A stretch of DNA of 64,000 nt from Pseudodesulfovibrio nedwellii (GTDB taxonomy: Bacteria; Desulfobacterota; Desulfovibrionia; Desulfovibrionales; Desulfovibrionaceae). The DNA lies in NCBI RefSeq assembly GCF_027923765.1, contig NZ_AP026709.1:2847501-2911500 (forward strand), read 5' to 3'. Below are positions 46,778 to 56,163 of this stretch, in pieces. Both the position numbers and the translations under genes were made by a program. Within the stretch, counting starts at the first letter, position 1. Each line of letters begins with the position of its first letter. Below the pieces are notes generated by a model, which ran no database searches, had not been told where the DNA came from, and saw only the letters and a program-made list of their open reading frames with translations.

Positions 46778-47623
46778 TTATAAGCGTTGGAAGACCGTGG
46801 GCGCTACCTGTCTGATGGGCAGCGTCAAGCCTGACAGGCTCTCTGAGTGTCCGATGAAAAGATATCCGCCCGACTTCAGGTTGTTGCAGAATTTAGCGAA
46901 CAGCGTGGCTTGGGTAGCCCTATCAAAGTAGATAACCACGTTGCGGCAGAAAATGATATCCTGATGGTTGGGGAGTTTGAAATCTTCCATGAAGTTGAGC
47001 CGTTGGAATGAAACTTTGTTGCGGAGGCTCGCATCCATCTTGACCAGTTTCTTGTCCTTTGACTTGAGCATGTACTTTTTTTTGTACTGCATGGGGACGT
47101 CTTCCACCTTGTCCATGGAATAGACGGCGTTGCTGGCTTCGGACAGAATCTTTTTTGAGATATCGGTGGCAAGGACAGAAAATTTGAAACCGTGATGAGT
47201 CGTGGCCCATTCGTGGAGAACCATGCCGAGAGTGTATGGTTCTTCTCCACTGGAACAGCCGGCAGACCATATGCGCAAATCACTATTTCGGCCGATGCCC
47301 CGACTCCATAGTTCGGGCAGCACGGAGTTGTTCATGATGTCCCAATGTTTGGGCTCACGGAAAAAGTGGGTAGTGTTGGTTGTGACCACATCGATGAGGT
47401 GTGATCGTTCTTCTTCACGGCCTTTGTCGGAAAAGACGTAGTCGCAATATTCTTTGTAAGAAGACATGCCCAGAACGCGGAGACGCTTTTGAAAACGACT
47501 TTGCAGCAATACGCGTTTAGTCGGCGGCATTTTGATGCCAAATTCCGTGTGGATGAGTTCACTAAACCGTTTGAATTCGGCATCGCCCATCTGGGACTGA
47601 TTGACCTGCATGGCTTTATTCAT
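46778..47623 (-). CDS. cheR: Chemotaxis protein methyltransferase CheR
   Basis: 281 residues. The N-terminal CheR helix region (FKRFSELIHTEFGIKMPPTKRVLLQSRFQKRLRVLG) and the SAM-binding domain (LRIWSAGCSSGEEPYTLGMVLHEW) are clear, then DIIFCRNVVIYFD and YLFIGHSESL. It methylates receptor glutamates using SAM. The gene sits alone between rny and ymdB, well away from cheD; both are separate from any chemotaxis operon within the window. Confidence 0.95.
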   Translation of the reverse strand: MNKAMQVNQSQMGDAEFKRFSELIHTEFGIKMPPTKRVLLQSRFQKRLRVLGMSSYKEYCDYVFSDKGREEERSHLIDVVTTNTTHFFREPKHWDIMNNSVLPELWSRGIGRNSDLRIWSAGCSSGEEPYTLGMVLHEWATTHHGFKFSVLATDISKKILSEASNAVYSMDKVEDVPMQYKKKYMLKSKDKKLVKMDASLRNKVSFQRLNFMEDFKLPNHQDIIFCRNVVIYFDRATQATLFAKFCNNLKSGGYLFIGHSESLSGLTLPIRQVAPTVFQRL

Positions 47624-47817
47624 TGTCTGCCTAGTGTCGACCTCGTTTTATGGCGCGGTGTTCCGACGGACCGTCGCCCTGTTGTCTTCGTCTTTCCCGT
47701 GCGCTTGTGAGGCCCGGTTTTACCAATTCATGATGGCATCATACGACAAATGTTTTATTATGCCATGATAATTTGCACCAATGTCATGGGAGGCATCAAT
47801 GTATTCGTATAATGTAA

Positions 47818-47851
47818 GTACACCCGGATTTCATGTGAAATCCGGGTGTAC
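47818..47851. terminator. Perfect 16-bp inverted repeat after rny
   Basis: GTACACCCGGATTTCA and TGAAATCCGGGTGTAC are exact mirror arms with two bases between. It lies 12 bases after the rny stop codon. No T-run follows on either strand, so it may be a 3'-end stabiliser, a protein-binding site, or a terminator without the usual tail. Confidence 0.55.
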
Positions 47852-47862
47852 ATTGAATCATG

Positions 47863-49419
47863 CTATTTGGCGTAGCCGACAGCCCGTTTTTCTCGAATGA
47901 CTGTCACCCGGATCTGGCCGGGGTAGGTCATGTTGTTTTCGATCTTTTCGGCAATATCTTTACAGAGAACATATGTGTTCTCGTCGCCGACCTTTTCCGA
48001 ATCAACCATGACGCGAATTTCACGTCCGGCCTGAATTGCGTACGCTTTTTGCACGCCTTCGAATCCGGTAGCCAGTCCTTCCAATTCTTCAAGGCGCTTG
48101 ACGTAGTTTTCAAGCAGTTCCTTACGTGCACCAGGCCGTGCGCCAGACAGTGAGTCCGCAGCCTGAACCAGATTGGCTAGAATGGACATGGGCGGTGTGT
48201 CTTCGTGGTGAGCAGCGATGGAGTGAATGATTTCTTTGGATTCACCGTGCTTTTTGGCCAAATCCGCACCGATGATGGCGTGGGGGCCTTCGATTTCGTG
48301 GTCCACGGCCTTACCAATATCGTGCAGCAGACCTGCGCGTTTGGCTTCTTTTTCGTTGAGTCCCAGTTCGGCAGCCATGACACCACACAGGAAGGCGACT
48401 TCCATAGAGTGCTGGAGCACGTTCTGGGAGAAACTTGTGCGGTAATGCAGGCGGCCCAGAAGGTTGATGACCTCTGGGTGGATGCCGTGAACACCAACGT
48501 CAAAGGTGGCCTGTTCGCCAATTTCCTTGAGCTTGGTGTCCATCTCACTTTCAACTTTGCGCACTATTTCTTCAATGCGGGCGGGGTGAATGCGCCCATC
48601 GTGGATGAGACGTTCCAAAGCCTGCTTGGCAACTTCGCGTTTGAGCGGGCTGAACGCAGACAGAACCACGGTTTCCGGTGTGTCGTCGATTATCAGGTCA
48701 ACGCCGGTTGCAGCTTCCAGAGCACGGATGTTGCGACCTTCGCGTCCAATGATGCGGCCTTTCATATCTTCGGAGGGCAGAGCGACAGCGGTGACAGTTT
48801 GTTCACCTGCGTAATCGCCCGCATAGCGTTGCAAGGCCAGGGAAAGGACTTCTTTGGCCTTCTTGCTGGCTGTCTCTTTGGCTTCCATCTCAATATTGCG
48901 AATCATTTTAGCGGCTTCATGACGAGTACGCGATTCGATTTCACTCAGGAGATTTTCTTTTGCCTCTTCGACAGTCAGGCCGGAAATTTCCTGAAGCTTG
49001 CGTTCATGTTCATCCGCTTTGTGTTCCAGGTCTTCCTCAAGCTCGCCCAACTGCTTTTCCTGTTTGATGAGCTGCTTTTCCAGCTCTATGGCTTGGGCTT
49101 CTTTATCAGCGACTTTTTCTCGCTTTGTATCCAGGCGCTCCTCTTTGGAGTGGAGCCTTCTTTCTTCGTTTTTGAGTTGGCTTTCGCGGTCTTTGAATTC
49201 CCGTTCCAGCTCTTTTTTCTGGGTATAAATTTCATCCTGAGCCTGGAGGCGGGTTTCCTTTTTCAAGGCCTCGCTCTCCTTCCTGGCTTCTGAGATTATG
49301 CGCTCGGCCAGGCCCCTGGAGTCTGAAACCTGCTTGTCGGATATATATTTGAAGAGGATGAAGCCGGCTCCAAGACCGACAGCTATCCCTCCACCGACCA
49401 TGGCGATTTCGGTTAACAT
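47863..49419 (-). CDS. rny: Ribonuclease Y
   Basis: 518 residues. An N-terminal membrane helix ([22 protein letters not shown]), a long coiled coil about 35-190 rich in E, K and R, a KH domain ([25 protein letters not shown]), and an HD domain with [16 protein letters not shown] and HHEDTPP. This is the full standard layout of RNase Y, the membrane-bound endoribonuclease that starts mRNA decay. ATG follows AAGGAG. Located between 6S RNA and cheR. Confidence 0.97.
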   Translation of the reverse strand: MLTEIAMVGGGIAVGLGAGFILFKYISDKQVSDSRGLAERIISEARKESEALKKETRLQAQDEIYTQKKELEREFKDRESQLKNEERRLHSKEERLDTKREKVADKEAQAIELEKQLIKQEKQLGELEEDLEHKADEHERKLQEISGLTVEEAKENLLSEIESRTRHEAAKMIRNIEMEAKETASKKAKEVLSLALQRYAGDYAGEQTVTAVALPSEDMKGRIIGREGRNIRALEAATGVDLIIDDTPETVVLSAFSPLKREVAKQALERLIHDGRIHPARIEEIVRKVESEMDTKLKEIGEQATFDVGVHGIHPEVINLLGRLHYRTSFSQNVLQHSMEVAFLCGVMAAELGLNEKEAKRAGLLHDIGKAVDHEIEGPHAIIGADLAKKHGESKEIIHSIAAHHEDTPPMSILANLVQAADSLSGARPGARKELLENYVKRLEELEGLATGFEGVQKAYAIQAGREIRVMVDSEKVGDENTYVLCKDIAEKIENNMTYPGQIRVTVIREKRAVGYAK

Positions 49420-49607
49420 GGGGTTACTCCTTCTATTATATGTTGACAGACTTGGGCGGTCTGTTGACGCCGTAATGTACCTGAAGAGTACGAGAAAAGG
49501 TACTCTTTATGCGAAGAGAAGAGGGGAAGGGGTGGATTGGACGGAAGGGTAGTGTAAATATATTACCGTCTGAAAATGCCGATCTTTGTCGGTCAGACAG
49601 TTTTATT

Positions 49608-49790
49608 AATCCCCAGGGTGCCGTGTTGTCTGTTTGTTTTGAACCTGGCATTTCCAGGTGGGCATGACTCGTGAACCTTTAGGCTTCCCGGCTAAACCGG
49701 GCTTGCTCACCAACTCACTGGCGTCGTCGCCCTTTTACAGAGTATTGGCTCAATAACACTCCAAACAATCACGCACGCCCCAGGGGTAAT
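49608..49790 (-). ncRNA. ssrS: 6S RNA
   Basis: The minus strand here carries the 6S signature: a stretch AGTTGGTGAGCA followed by a GC stem (GCCCGG...CCGGG) and AAGCCTAAAGG, matching the well-known GGTTGGTGAGCA...GAAGCCTTAAA of E. coli 6S. The 5' and 3' ends can pair: CCCCTGGGGCGTGC near 49770-49787 with GCACCCTGGGG near 49611-49622. About 180 bases, as expected. It lies between zapA and rny, in the same direction, agreeing with the zapA-ssrS linkage seen in many proteobacteria. 6S RNA binds sigma-70 RNA polymerase and represses transcription. Exact ends are estimated. Confidence 0.9.
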
Positions 49791-49831
49791 TCCTTTCCGA
49801 CCTCGGTCCTGCCCAATTATCGGCACAGGAT

Positions 49832-50086
49832 CTATGAGGTCTTTTCCAAAATCTCTCCAATCTTCTCTTCCAGTCGCTGCAGTTTATCTGTGGCGACCAG
49901 ATAGTCGTCCGCCAAGCTGAGGAGCAGATAGGTCAGCAGTTTTTCCTTGCTGATATCACCGGCTCCGGCAACAAGCTCCTTGTGCTTGTTGTCAATGAAC
50001 GCCTGAGCGGCCTCAATGCGGGGGTTATCCGCATCTGTCTTGAAGGATATTTCGAGTCCCAGCAGAGTCAACGTGTATCGTGGCAT
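49832..50086 (-). CDS. zapA: Cell division protein ZapA
   Basis: 84 residues. The start PRYTLTLLGLEISFKTDADNPRIEAAQAFID and the helical remainder KEKLLTYLLLSLADDYLVATDKLQRLEEKIG match ZapA, which bundles FtsZ filaments. No clear ribosome site is seen; the start is 12 bases after the stop of the zapB-like gene, suggesting coupling. 6S RNA follows 42 bases downstream. Confidence 0.92.
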   Translation of the reverse strand: MPRYTLTLLGLEISFKTDADNPRIEAAQAFIDNKHKELVAGAGDISKEKLLTYLLLSLADDYLVATDKLQRLEEKIGEILEKTS

Positions 50087-50098
50087 CGTAACGCACTA

Positions 50099-50275
50099 TT
50101 ATTCCAGCTCGTTCTGAATCTTATCGAGCAAGATGTCGATGCGAGATTCGATGTCGTGACGCGTTTGTCTCTCGGTCTCGACTTCCTCCCTCAAGCGCTG
50201 GTTATCTTCTTTTAATTCGTTGATCTTGTTCAACAATTTACTGAATCTTTCTTCAAGTTGGGCAACAAGTTCCAT
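50099..50275 (-). CDS. ZapB-like coiled-coil protein
   Basis: A frame of 59 codons read by hand on the minus strand, starting MELVAQLEERFSKLLNKINE and ending ILLDKIQNELE. All 58 residues form a heptad coiled coil (leucines and isoleucines at regular spacing, E, K, R between). It is just before zapA with a 12-bp gap, and AAGGA stands 13 bases ahead of the ATG. Position and shape suggest a ZapB-like FtsZ-ring factor. The call rests on context and coil pattern, not a diagnostic motif. Confidence 0.75.
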   Translation of the reverse strand: MELVAQLEERFSKLLNKINELKEDNQRLREEVETERQTRHDIESRIDILLDKIQNELE

Positions 50276-50306
50276 ATAATATATCTAGTCCTTTTTTTTT
50301 AACAAA

Positions 50307-51683
50307 TCAAGACTTCTTGAGTCTGCGTTTTATGTTTACCTGCTTGCCTCGAGCCACGGCTCCCTGACCTTCCGGCACGTCTTTCGTGATAGTCGATCCG
50401 GCCCCTACAAGGGCATCCTTTCCGATGGTGACCGGGGCCACTAAAGCGGTGTTGGAACCGATGAACGCGCCTTCGCCGATGGTGGTGACGAATTTGTTCT
50501 TGCCATCGTAGTTGCAAGTGATGGTTCCGGCTCCGATGTTGGACCCGGCTCCAACGTCGGCATCTCCCAAGTATGTCAGGTGGTTGGCTTTAGCTCCTTC
50601 GCCGAGCGTTGCCTTTTTCATTTCCACGAAATTGCCGACGCGGGCGTCCTTTTTCATGACAGCACCGGGGCGCAACCGTGCATACGGTCCTACCCAGCAT
50701 TTTTCGCCAACTGTCGCATTTTCGATGTGATTGAATTGGCGCACATCGCATCCGCCTTCGAAGGTCGAGTCGAGGATGTAGTTGTATGAACCAAGCCGTG
50801 CTCCGGCTTTGACCGTGGATTTACCGTAAATTTCGCAGTGACCGAATATTTCGGCGCCCGGTTCAACTTCGACTTTGGGGCCGAGGATGACGGTATCAGG
50901 GTTGTGAATGAGCACACCGGAATCCAGTTTTTCATCCACGATCTGGCGGCGCAAGGTGTTTTCGGCGGTGATGAGTTCTCGTGGGGAGTTGATGCCCATG
51001 AGGCTGATATCGTCGCCGCACTGCACTCCGTCGATGGTTAACCCTTCGCTTACGGCCAATTCAACGATATCGGTGATGTAGTACTCACCCGATTTGTTTT
51101 CATTTTTCAATTTTGAAAGTAATGGCCCAATGGTGTCCATTTTGAGCAGGTAGACCCCAGCATTGACTTCACCCGTAACCGGGCCGTGGACGTTCAGGTC
51201 ATAATCCTTGGCTTCCACGATGGCCGTAATTCTGCGTTCAGGATCACGCACAACGCGACCAAAAGCGCCGGTGTCGCGGGGGGTGATGGTCATGAAGGCG
51301 AGGTCGCAGCAACCGACTACATTGGTAATTCTGTGCAGTGCTTCAACTGTGACCAGTGGGGTGTCGCCATTGATAACGAGACAATGGGTTGCTCCAGTTT
51401 TTTCTACGGCATCCCATGATACTTGGAGTGCGTGGCCAGTACCAAGTTGTTCATCCTGCGTGATGAATTGGTCGGCTTTGTCCGGGAAGGCGGTTTCCAC
51501 GCCTTCTGCATCATGTCCGACCACGGTCAGGATGTTTTCCTGCATGATCGGTTTGAGCGCGGCATAAACATAGTAAAGCATCGGCTCGTTCAAAAGCGTC
51601 TGCAACACTTTTGCCTTGGCGGAATGCATACGTGTTCCCTTGCCTGCGGCCAGGACCAGGGCGGTGATTTTTGTATCAGGCAT
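50307..51683 (-). CDS. glmU: Bifunctional GlmU: N-acetylglucosamine-1-phosphate uridyltransferase / glucosamine-1-phosphate acetyltransferase
   Basis: 458 residues from ATG 51681-51683 (GGAG upstream). The N-terminal pyrophosphorylase motif is LVLAAGKGTRMHS with AKVLQ lysine, and LGTGHALQ is the nucleotide-binding loop. The C-terminal half is a left-handed beta helix with GPYARLRPGAVMKKDARVGNFVEMKKATLGEGAKANHLTYLGDADVG, including the acetyltransferase histidine of NHLTYLGD. It makes UDP-GlcNAc for peptidoglycan and LPS. First gene of the division-linked run. Confidence 0.97.
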   Translation of the reverse strand: MPDTKITALVLAAGKGTRMHSAKAKVLQTLLNEPMLYYVYAALKPIMQENILTVVGHDAEGVETAFPDKADQFITQDEQLGTGHALQVSWDAVEKTGATHCLVINGDTPLVTVEALHRITNVVGCCDLAFMTITPRDTGAFGRVVRDPERRITAIVEAKDYDLNVHGPVTGEVNAGVYLLKMDTIGPLLSKLKNENKSGEYYITDIVELAVSEGLTIDGVQCGDDISLMGINSPRELITAENTLRRQIVDEKLDSGVLIHNPDTVILGPKVEVEPGAEIFGHCEIYGKSTVKAGARLGSYNYILDSTFEGGCDVRQFNHIENATVGEKCWVGPYARLRPGAVMKKDARVGNFVEMKKATLGEGAKANHLTYLGDADVGAGSNIGAGTITCNYDGKNKFVTTIGEGAFIGSNTALVAPVTIGKDALVGAGSTITKDVPEGQGAVARGKQVNIKRRLKKS

Positions 51684-51956
51684 TATATTCTCCGTGTCTT
51701 TTGTTTTAGGCACGATCAATCTCAGTGCAATCAGTCGGAGGATAATTTACCTGCTAGAAGTGAAAAGGACAAGGACCGTTTGTGAAATCCCGTTAGGATA
51801 CAGAGTGTAGAGAATCTTAAATCGAAGTTATCCGATTTTTTGAATATGAATTGAGAGAGAAAAACCATTGGGTATAGCCCCGCGAAGCGGCACCAAAAAG
51901 TTTGGGAGATTATCAAGAATTCTTCTCAAAAGGCCCTTGAGCTACCGGAGGCATTT

Positions 51957-53915
51957 CTAATACGCCAATCGGCCCAGTGATTTCATGATAAGCGTGCAAC
52001 CCATGGCGAACATACCCGTTAATCCCATGCCGCAGGAGAACCCAGCCAGCAGAACCGGCGCGTAATGCCGCCATTGCTTGCCGTATTTCTTCAGGAAATA
52101 GAATCGACCGAGCAATGCGCCGATTACCTCCAGCAACATGCCATGCGGCGTTGATTGTCCCAGACCACGCACCACTCCATAGACGAGTAGTACGGGTAAT
52201 CCGAGCACGTTCAGCACCGAATACATGATCAGCCCCAGCCCGAGACCTGACAGTACAATGGGACCGGACAACGCCTCGAAGAAGAGTGAGTTGCCTTCAA
52301 GTGTTGAGGTTTGCATCAGCAAGGTATTCAATGCCTGCAAATGCCATAATTCCTGGGCAAACGGATATTCCGGGGACGGAATGGGTGCCAACTGCCACAG
52401 GAATTGCGAGAACAGCAGCGACGATACCATGACGATGGGGAAGACGATGATTTCCGCCTTGATGATGCCGCGTAGGCTTGTTCCGGTCAGTTCGATCTGC
52501 CGGAATTGGACCGTGGCCTCTCCATAGTTGTGAATGGGAATGGGCGCGTACCAGATTTCAAGACCTTGATAGCCGAAGAATTTGGCGCCGGCGATGAATG
52601 AGAATTCTCGAACCATGGGCAGTGCGATGAACTGACCGGCTACACCTTCCATTCGGGCTGTGATGTACGAGATTATCGGCGTGTAGATGAAGCCGTACAG
52701 CACGAAGAAAATCCATGGGAATGATGGCACCAGCCAAACGCAGAACGCGATGTAACAGAGTGTTGAAAAAACATAGATGCCGATGGATACCCAGAAGTTG
52801 ATGTCACCACGGCCTTCAGGTGGATTGAACAGGGCCGAGAAATCCAGTCCTTTACCATCCGTATTTCGGAAAGATTTGACCACATAATAGATACCCACCG
52901 CGCCGATGGCCAGGCCCAGTCCGATACCGAAGCTCATGTAAAAATCAAAGTTGTTGGCGAACACTGTCTCAACGGTTGCCATACCCGGATGCCAGCGGTG
53001 CAGGACTCCATGGGAATACAGGATCGGGTTGGCGATGATGGTAATGATCAGACCAACCAGCCCGCCTATGACCGCCCAGAATGGCAGGACCATGCCGATA
53101 AACACTAGCCCCAGATCGAACTGTATACCTGTTGCCACTGCGGGCAAAAGGTCTTCAGTGTGCATGGTCAACTCAATCCACGGAATGGGAATCAGTCGGA
53201 TTGGTTCACTGAACAGTAGTCCTGATAGTGCTGGCAACAATACATAGAAAAATCCAAACGCCAGTCCGATGACTCCGCCGATGGAGAACACCCGCCATTT
53301 CCAGCCGGTTTTTTTATCCTCGGTGGATTCGGCCAGTGCCATGGTACCCAATGCGCCAACCGGGGCCATGGGGAAGGGCAGTTTTTCCACATCCGAAGTG
53401 ATGCGATACAGAGAATATCCCAGCCCGAAGTGGTCGATGCGCTGCACCAGTTGTGCGCCCACCAGCAGCATGATTGGTACCAGCCAGTCCGGGTGCATGA
53501 ATGTGCGTTCTAGATATGATCCTGACCCAAGAGCCGGGGCTATCCAGTGTGGAATGAATTCGGTCAGTCCCAACATTCTCGCCGCGTCCGACTGCACGAG
53601 GTACTGGTTCCATAGCAGTCCTTGGAACGGCGAAGCCAATGCCGCGCCAGCCATATAATAAAGAAGGAAAATTTCTTGCTGTTTTAGGTGGGTGTATGAG
53701 CGTTTTGCAATCTCTGCAAAGAGGATGATCGTTACCCAGCGGGCTGCAGGACCGATGCCCTGACCAATGACGAGTTGCAAATACATAGACCCCGGCATCA
53801 TCAGGAATCCTATGAAAATGGCACCAACTATCGTCTTCCAATCAAACCCCTCCTCGAACTTGTCGGGGGGCTTCATTAAGTCACGATACTCTTTCAGTTC
53901 TTTGTCGTCATACAT
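51957..53915 (-). CDS. Large multi-spanning membrane protein, OPT-like (DUF6784/6785-type)
   Basis: 652 residues, about 14 hydrophobic segments. The opening soluble stretch (MYDDKELKEYRDLMKPPDKF) is followed by TIVGAIFIGFLMMPGSMYLQLVIG. Later parts have LGLIMYSVLNVLGLPVLLVYGVVRGLGQ and an ending HYAPVLLAGFSCGMGLTGMFAMGC. The pattern resembles the uncharacterised family often called DUF6785/DUF6784 and distantly the oligopeptide transporter (OPT) superfamily; both names are from memory. Substrate unknown. GGAGG precedes the ATG. It is downstream of a related gene of 668 residues; the 241-bp gap contains hairpins that may separate expression. Confidence 0.8.
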   Translation of the reverse strand: MYDDKELKEYRDLMKPPDKFEEGFDWKTIVGAIFIGFLMMPGSMYLQLVIGQGIGPAARWVTIILFAEIAKRSYTHLKQQEIFLLYYMAGAALASPFQGLLWNQYLVQSDAARMLGLTEFIPHWIAPALGSGSYLERTFMHPDWLVPIMLLVGAQLVQRIDHFGLGYSLYRITSDVEKLPFPMAPVGALGTMALAESTEDKKTGWKWRVFSIGGVIGLAFGFFYVLLPALSGLLFSEPIRLIPIPWIELTMHTEDLLPAVATGIQFDLGLVFIGMVLPFWAVIGGLVGLIITIIANPILYSHGVLHRWHPGMATVETVFANNFDFYMSFGIGLGLAIGAVGIYYVVKSFRNTDGKGLDFSALFNPPEGRGDINFWVSIGIYVFSTLCYIAFCVWLVPSFPWIFFVLYGFIYTPIISYITARMEGVAGQFIALPMVREFSFIAGAKFFGYQGLEIWYAPIPIHNYGEATVQFRQIELTGTSLRGIIKAEIIVFPIVMVSSLLFSQFLWQLAPIPSPEYPFAQELWHLQALNTLLMQTSTLEGNSLFFEALSGPIVLSGLGLGLIMYSVLNVLGLPVLLVYGVVRGLGQSTPHGMLLEVIGALLGRFYFLKKYGKQWRHYAPVLLAGFSCGMGLTGMFAMGCTLIMKSLGRLAY

Positions 53916-54156
53916 CCAAGATGCCTCCGGCCCCCCCTCATCCCTCTATTTTCCTGAACTTTATATCGCGCCTTTGGCGAAATTTGGTTGAGGCGGGGAG
54001 CCGTGCTTTATATCGTTTAAGTAATCTTTATCTTATTTATTACATCTGCGCGAAATCGTACACGGGCTTCTTAAGGCCCTCGGCCTTAAGCCGCCAGAGG
54101 CGAAATCACCTATCAAATCCGCCGACAGGCGGTCTTACCTTTCCTCATTCCCGCCA
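53916..54156. other. Inter-gene region with hairpins in the membrane-module operon
   Basis: It carries CTTAAGGCC (54070-54078) and GGCCTTAAG (54082-54090) around CTC, then CCGCC/GGCGG at 54119-54132, and the palindrome GCGCCTTTGGCGA at 53968-53980, also found at 21509-21521. No T tract follows, so these are not obvious terminators. They resemble dispersed intergenic palindromes. Confidence 0.5.
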
Positions 54157-56163
54157 CTACAACGGGAATACATTATAACTTTGTTCGTTGAACAATCCGA
54201 TCATGGCCCAGAAGCCACCCATCAGGAAATCGCCGAGTATGAGTCCTATGAACAGGAAACGGACTCGATTGAACAGACTGGTCCCGCCGTAATGCAAAAC
54301 TAGATGGTTACACATCCAGCCGAGGAAGAATGGGAACCAGAGTATCTTCATGCCAGCCGAATAAGCGGCCAAGTAGCCGAGCGGATGCAACGGCCACCAT
54401 GGGAATTTATAATAGCAGAAAATCAAAAGGAACATGGCGAGCGCGCCAAAGCCTGCATAGGTGATGAGCCATTCGTTGGGACCGGTGGGTTGATCCACGA
54501 GCCGTTGTGCATTTTCGTAGTTGGCGAGCACGGTCTGAGTGGCCCAATCGAGATTGAGTTCTCGTAGGCCGTATTTGTAGCCGAGATAGAGCATGGTCAC
54601 GAACGCGGTGACGAGTGCGAGCACCAGAGACAGACCGATGGCAACAAGTACGAGATTACGCTTGGGGGTTTCCTGCCGGATTTTGGAACCGTGGAAGAGC
54701 GTGGGCGCAATGGCTTCACGTACATCGAGGAACAGGACTTTTTGCATGACAGCGGTGGCAGCCACACCCACGGAACCGAAAAAGCCGGTGCCGAACAGTC
54801 CCATAAGACCATCAGATGGCGCGGCAGTGAGTGTGAAATATGGCAGTCCACCCTGACAGACCAGACGGCTGGTTACCAGTGTGACGATAAGAAATGCGCA
54901 GGGTAGGAGTACAGCGGCCAGAAGCGGGAGGCCGAACCACCAGCCCCAGGCCATGAGAAAAATCATGCCGATGAAGAGCCCCCATAGCGGCCATGTGGGT
55001 GGTCCCCATTCATCGGGGATTGTGTCGAATTTGCCTTTTCCGTCCAGTTCAGAGCTGTGGCAGGTTGGGCGGAGGAAGCAAATGAAGGTTTCCTTGAGAT
55101 GATGCCGAGCCAGCCAGATGAGGAAGATGAAGAAGATGGCGTATGCGCCGATGACCTGTGCACCTTCGGGACGGGCAAGGTCTGGGCCGAAGGTGGTTCC
55201 GAGTGCGGCTTCGGGGAGCTGCCACCCGAGGATATAAAGCAAACCGAAAAGCAGTCCGGCCATGAGATGAAACACCCACATGGAAAAGGATATCTGTCGG
55301 GTTGTCAGGAAGGCGAATCCGATAAACGCCGGGATGATGTAAAGTTTGAGCTTATAGAAACCGGAAAAGAGACCGAATTTGGGGAAATATGACCCGGCCA
55401 GAATGAGTGTCGGTATCTGCGGGACGGATGGATAATAGAATTGCAGCCCGTTGATGAGGTGCAACGCTCCGGCCATGGTCAGTCCGATGAGCAGATAGTT
55501 GTTGGACCACCATGAAATGAATTGTTTCTGGTCCAACGCGTCTCCCATGATCATGGGGACGCTCACCATTGGGAAATGGACCCGTTCGTTGACAACCCAT
55601 TGGCGGCCGAAAAGGGTCATGAGGCAGATCATGACAAAGAAGGAGCCGAGAATGAACAGTGACCAGACAAACAAGGTGGGTAACCAGACGCCCCACGGGA
55701 TGGCTGACAGAACTGCGGTGACACCCATTTCGTTGCCGCCATCCAGCCCTTCGAAGAACAGGCTGACGGCATCGGCTGATTGCGGAAACCATGATTGGGG
55801 AAGAAGCGGTGTCAGGACTTCGGTCCAACGATAGGCATCCTTGGCGAATCGTTCCGGAGCTGTGATGTTGATGAAGAATGTTTCGGTGAGACCGGCAAAG
55901 CCGATAGCCGTGAACAGGACCATCATTAGCCATATAACGAGCAGTTCAACCCCGGAAAAGAATGGGGGACGTTTGCTGAGTCTGGAGGAAAAGGCATCGA
56001 ACACGAACAGCCATGTCACGATGAAGAATGGGGCCATAGGGAAATGTCCGCCACCCATTGGCGTGTTGTGCAGAACCGTGTTGTTCAGCGGCGTGAAAAT
56101 GCACAAGGTCAGGCCAAGGAGCAGGCCGGTCAGAAGCGCGCGGAGGCGGAGTCTTCCGTTCAT
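54157..56163 (-). CDS. Large multi-spanning membrane protein, DUF6785-like
   Basis: 668 residues, with about 14 hydrophobic segments (LRALLTGLLLGLTLCIFTPL, LLVIWLMMVLFTAIGFAGL, LVAIGLSLVLALVTAFVTML and others) and a conserved-looking opening NTPMGGGHFPMAPFFIVTWLF. It is of the same broad type as the following gene, and the two may form a complex (inference). Its ATG overlaps the TGA of the M28-FtsX gene (ATGA), so translation is coupled. GAGGGGGC is upstream. No known function. Confidence 0.85.
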   Translation of the reverse strand: MNGRLRLRALLTGLLLGLTLCIFTPLNNTVLHNTPMGGGHFPMAPFFIVTWLFVFDAFSSRLSKRPPFFSGVELLVIWLMMVLFTAIGFAGLTETFFINITAPERFAKDAYRWTEVLTPLLPQSWFPQSADAVSLFFEGLDGGNEMGVTAVLSAIPWGVWLPTLFVWSLFILGSFFVMICLMTLFGRQWVVNERVHFPMVSVPMIMGDALDQKQFISWWSNNYLLIGLTMAGALHLINGLQFYYPSVPQIPTLILAGSYFPKFGLFSGFYKLKLYIIPAFIGFAFLTTRQISFSMWVFHLMAGLLFGLLYILGWQLPEAALGTTFGPDLARPEGAQVIGAYAIFFIFLIWLARHHLKETFICFLRPTCHSSELDGKGKFDTIPDEWGPPTWPLWGLFIGMIFLMAWGWWFGLPLLAAVLLPCAFLIVTLVTSRLVCQGGLPYFTLTAAPSDGLMGLFGTGFFGSVGVAATAVMQKVLFLDVREAIAPTLFHGSKIRQETPKRNLVLVAIGLSLVLALVTAFVTMLYLGYKYGLRELNLDWATQTVLANYENAQRLVDQPTGPNEWLITYAGFGALAMFLLIFCYYKFPWWPLHPLGYLAAYSAGMKILWFPFFLGWMCNHLVLHYGGTSLFNRVRFLFIGLILGDFLMGGFWAMIGLFNEQSYNVFPL

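Noticed and set aside
48205..49293. 362-codon open frame on the plus strand opposite rny
   Set aside because: It is an antisense shadow; rny is intact with all domains, and the antisense product has composition biased by rny's coiled-coil codons.
49832..50086. FtsZ-binding gene misread as part of 6S RNA locus
   Set aside because: The frame is clearly ZapA and ends 42 bases before the 6S RNA, so the two are distinct.
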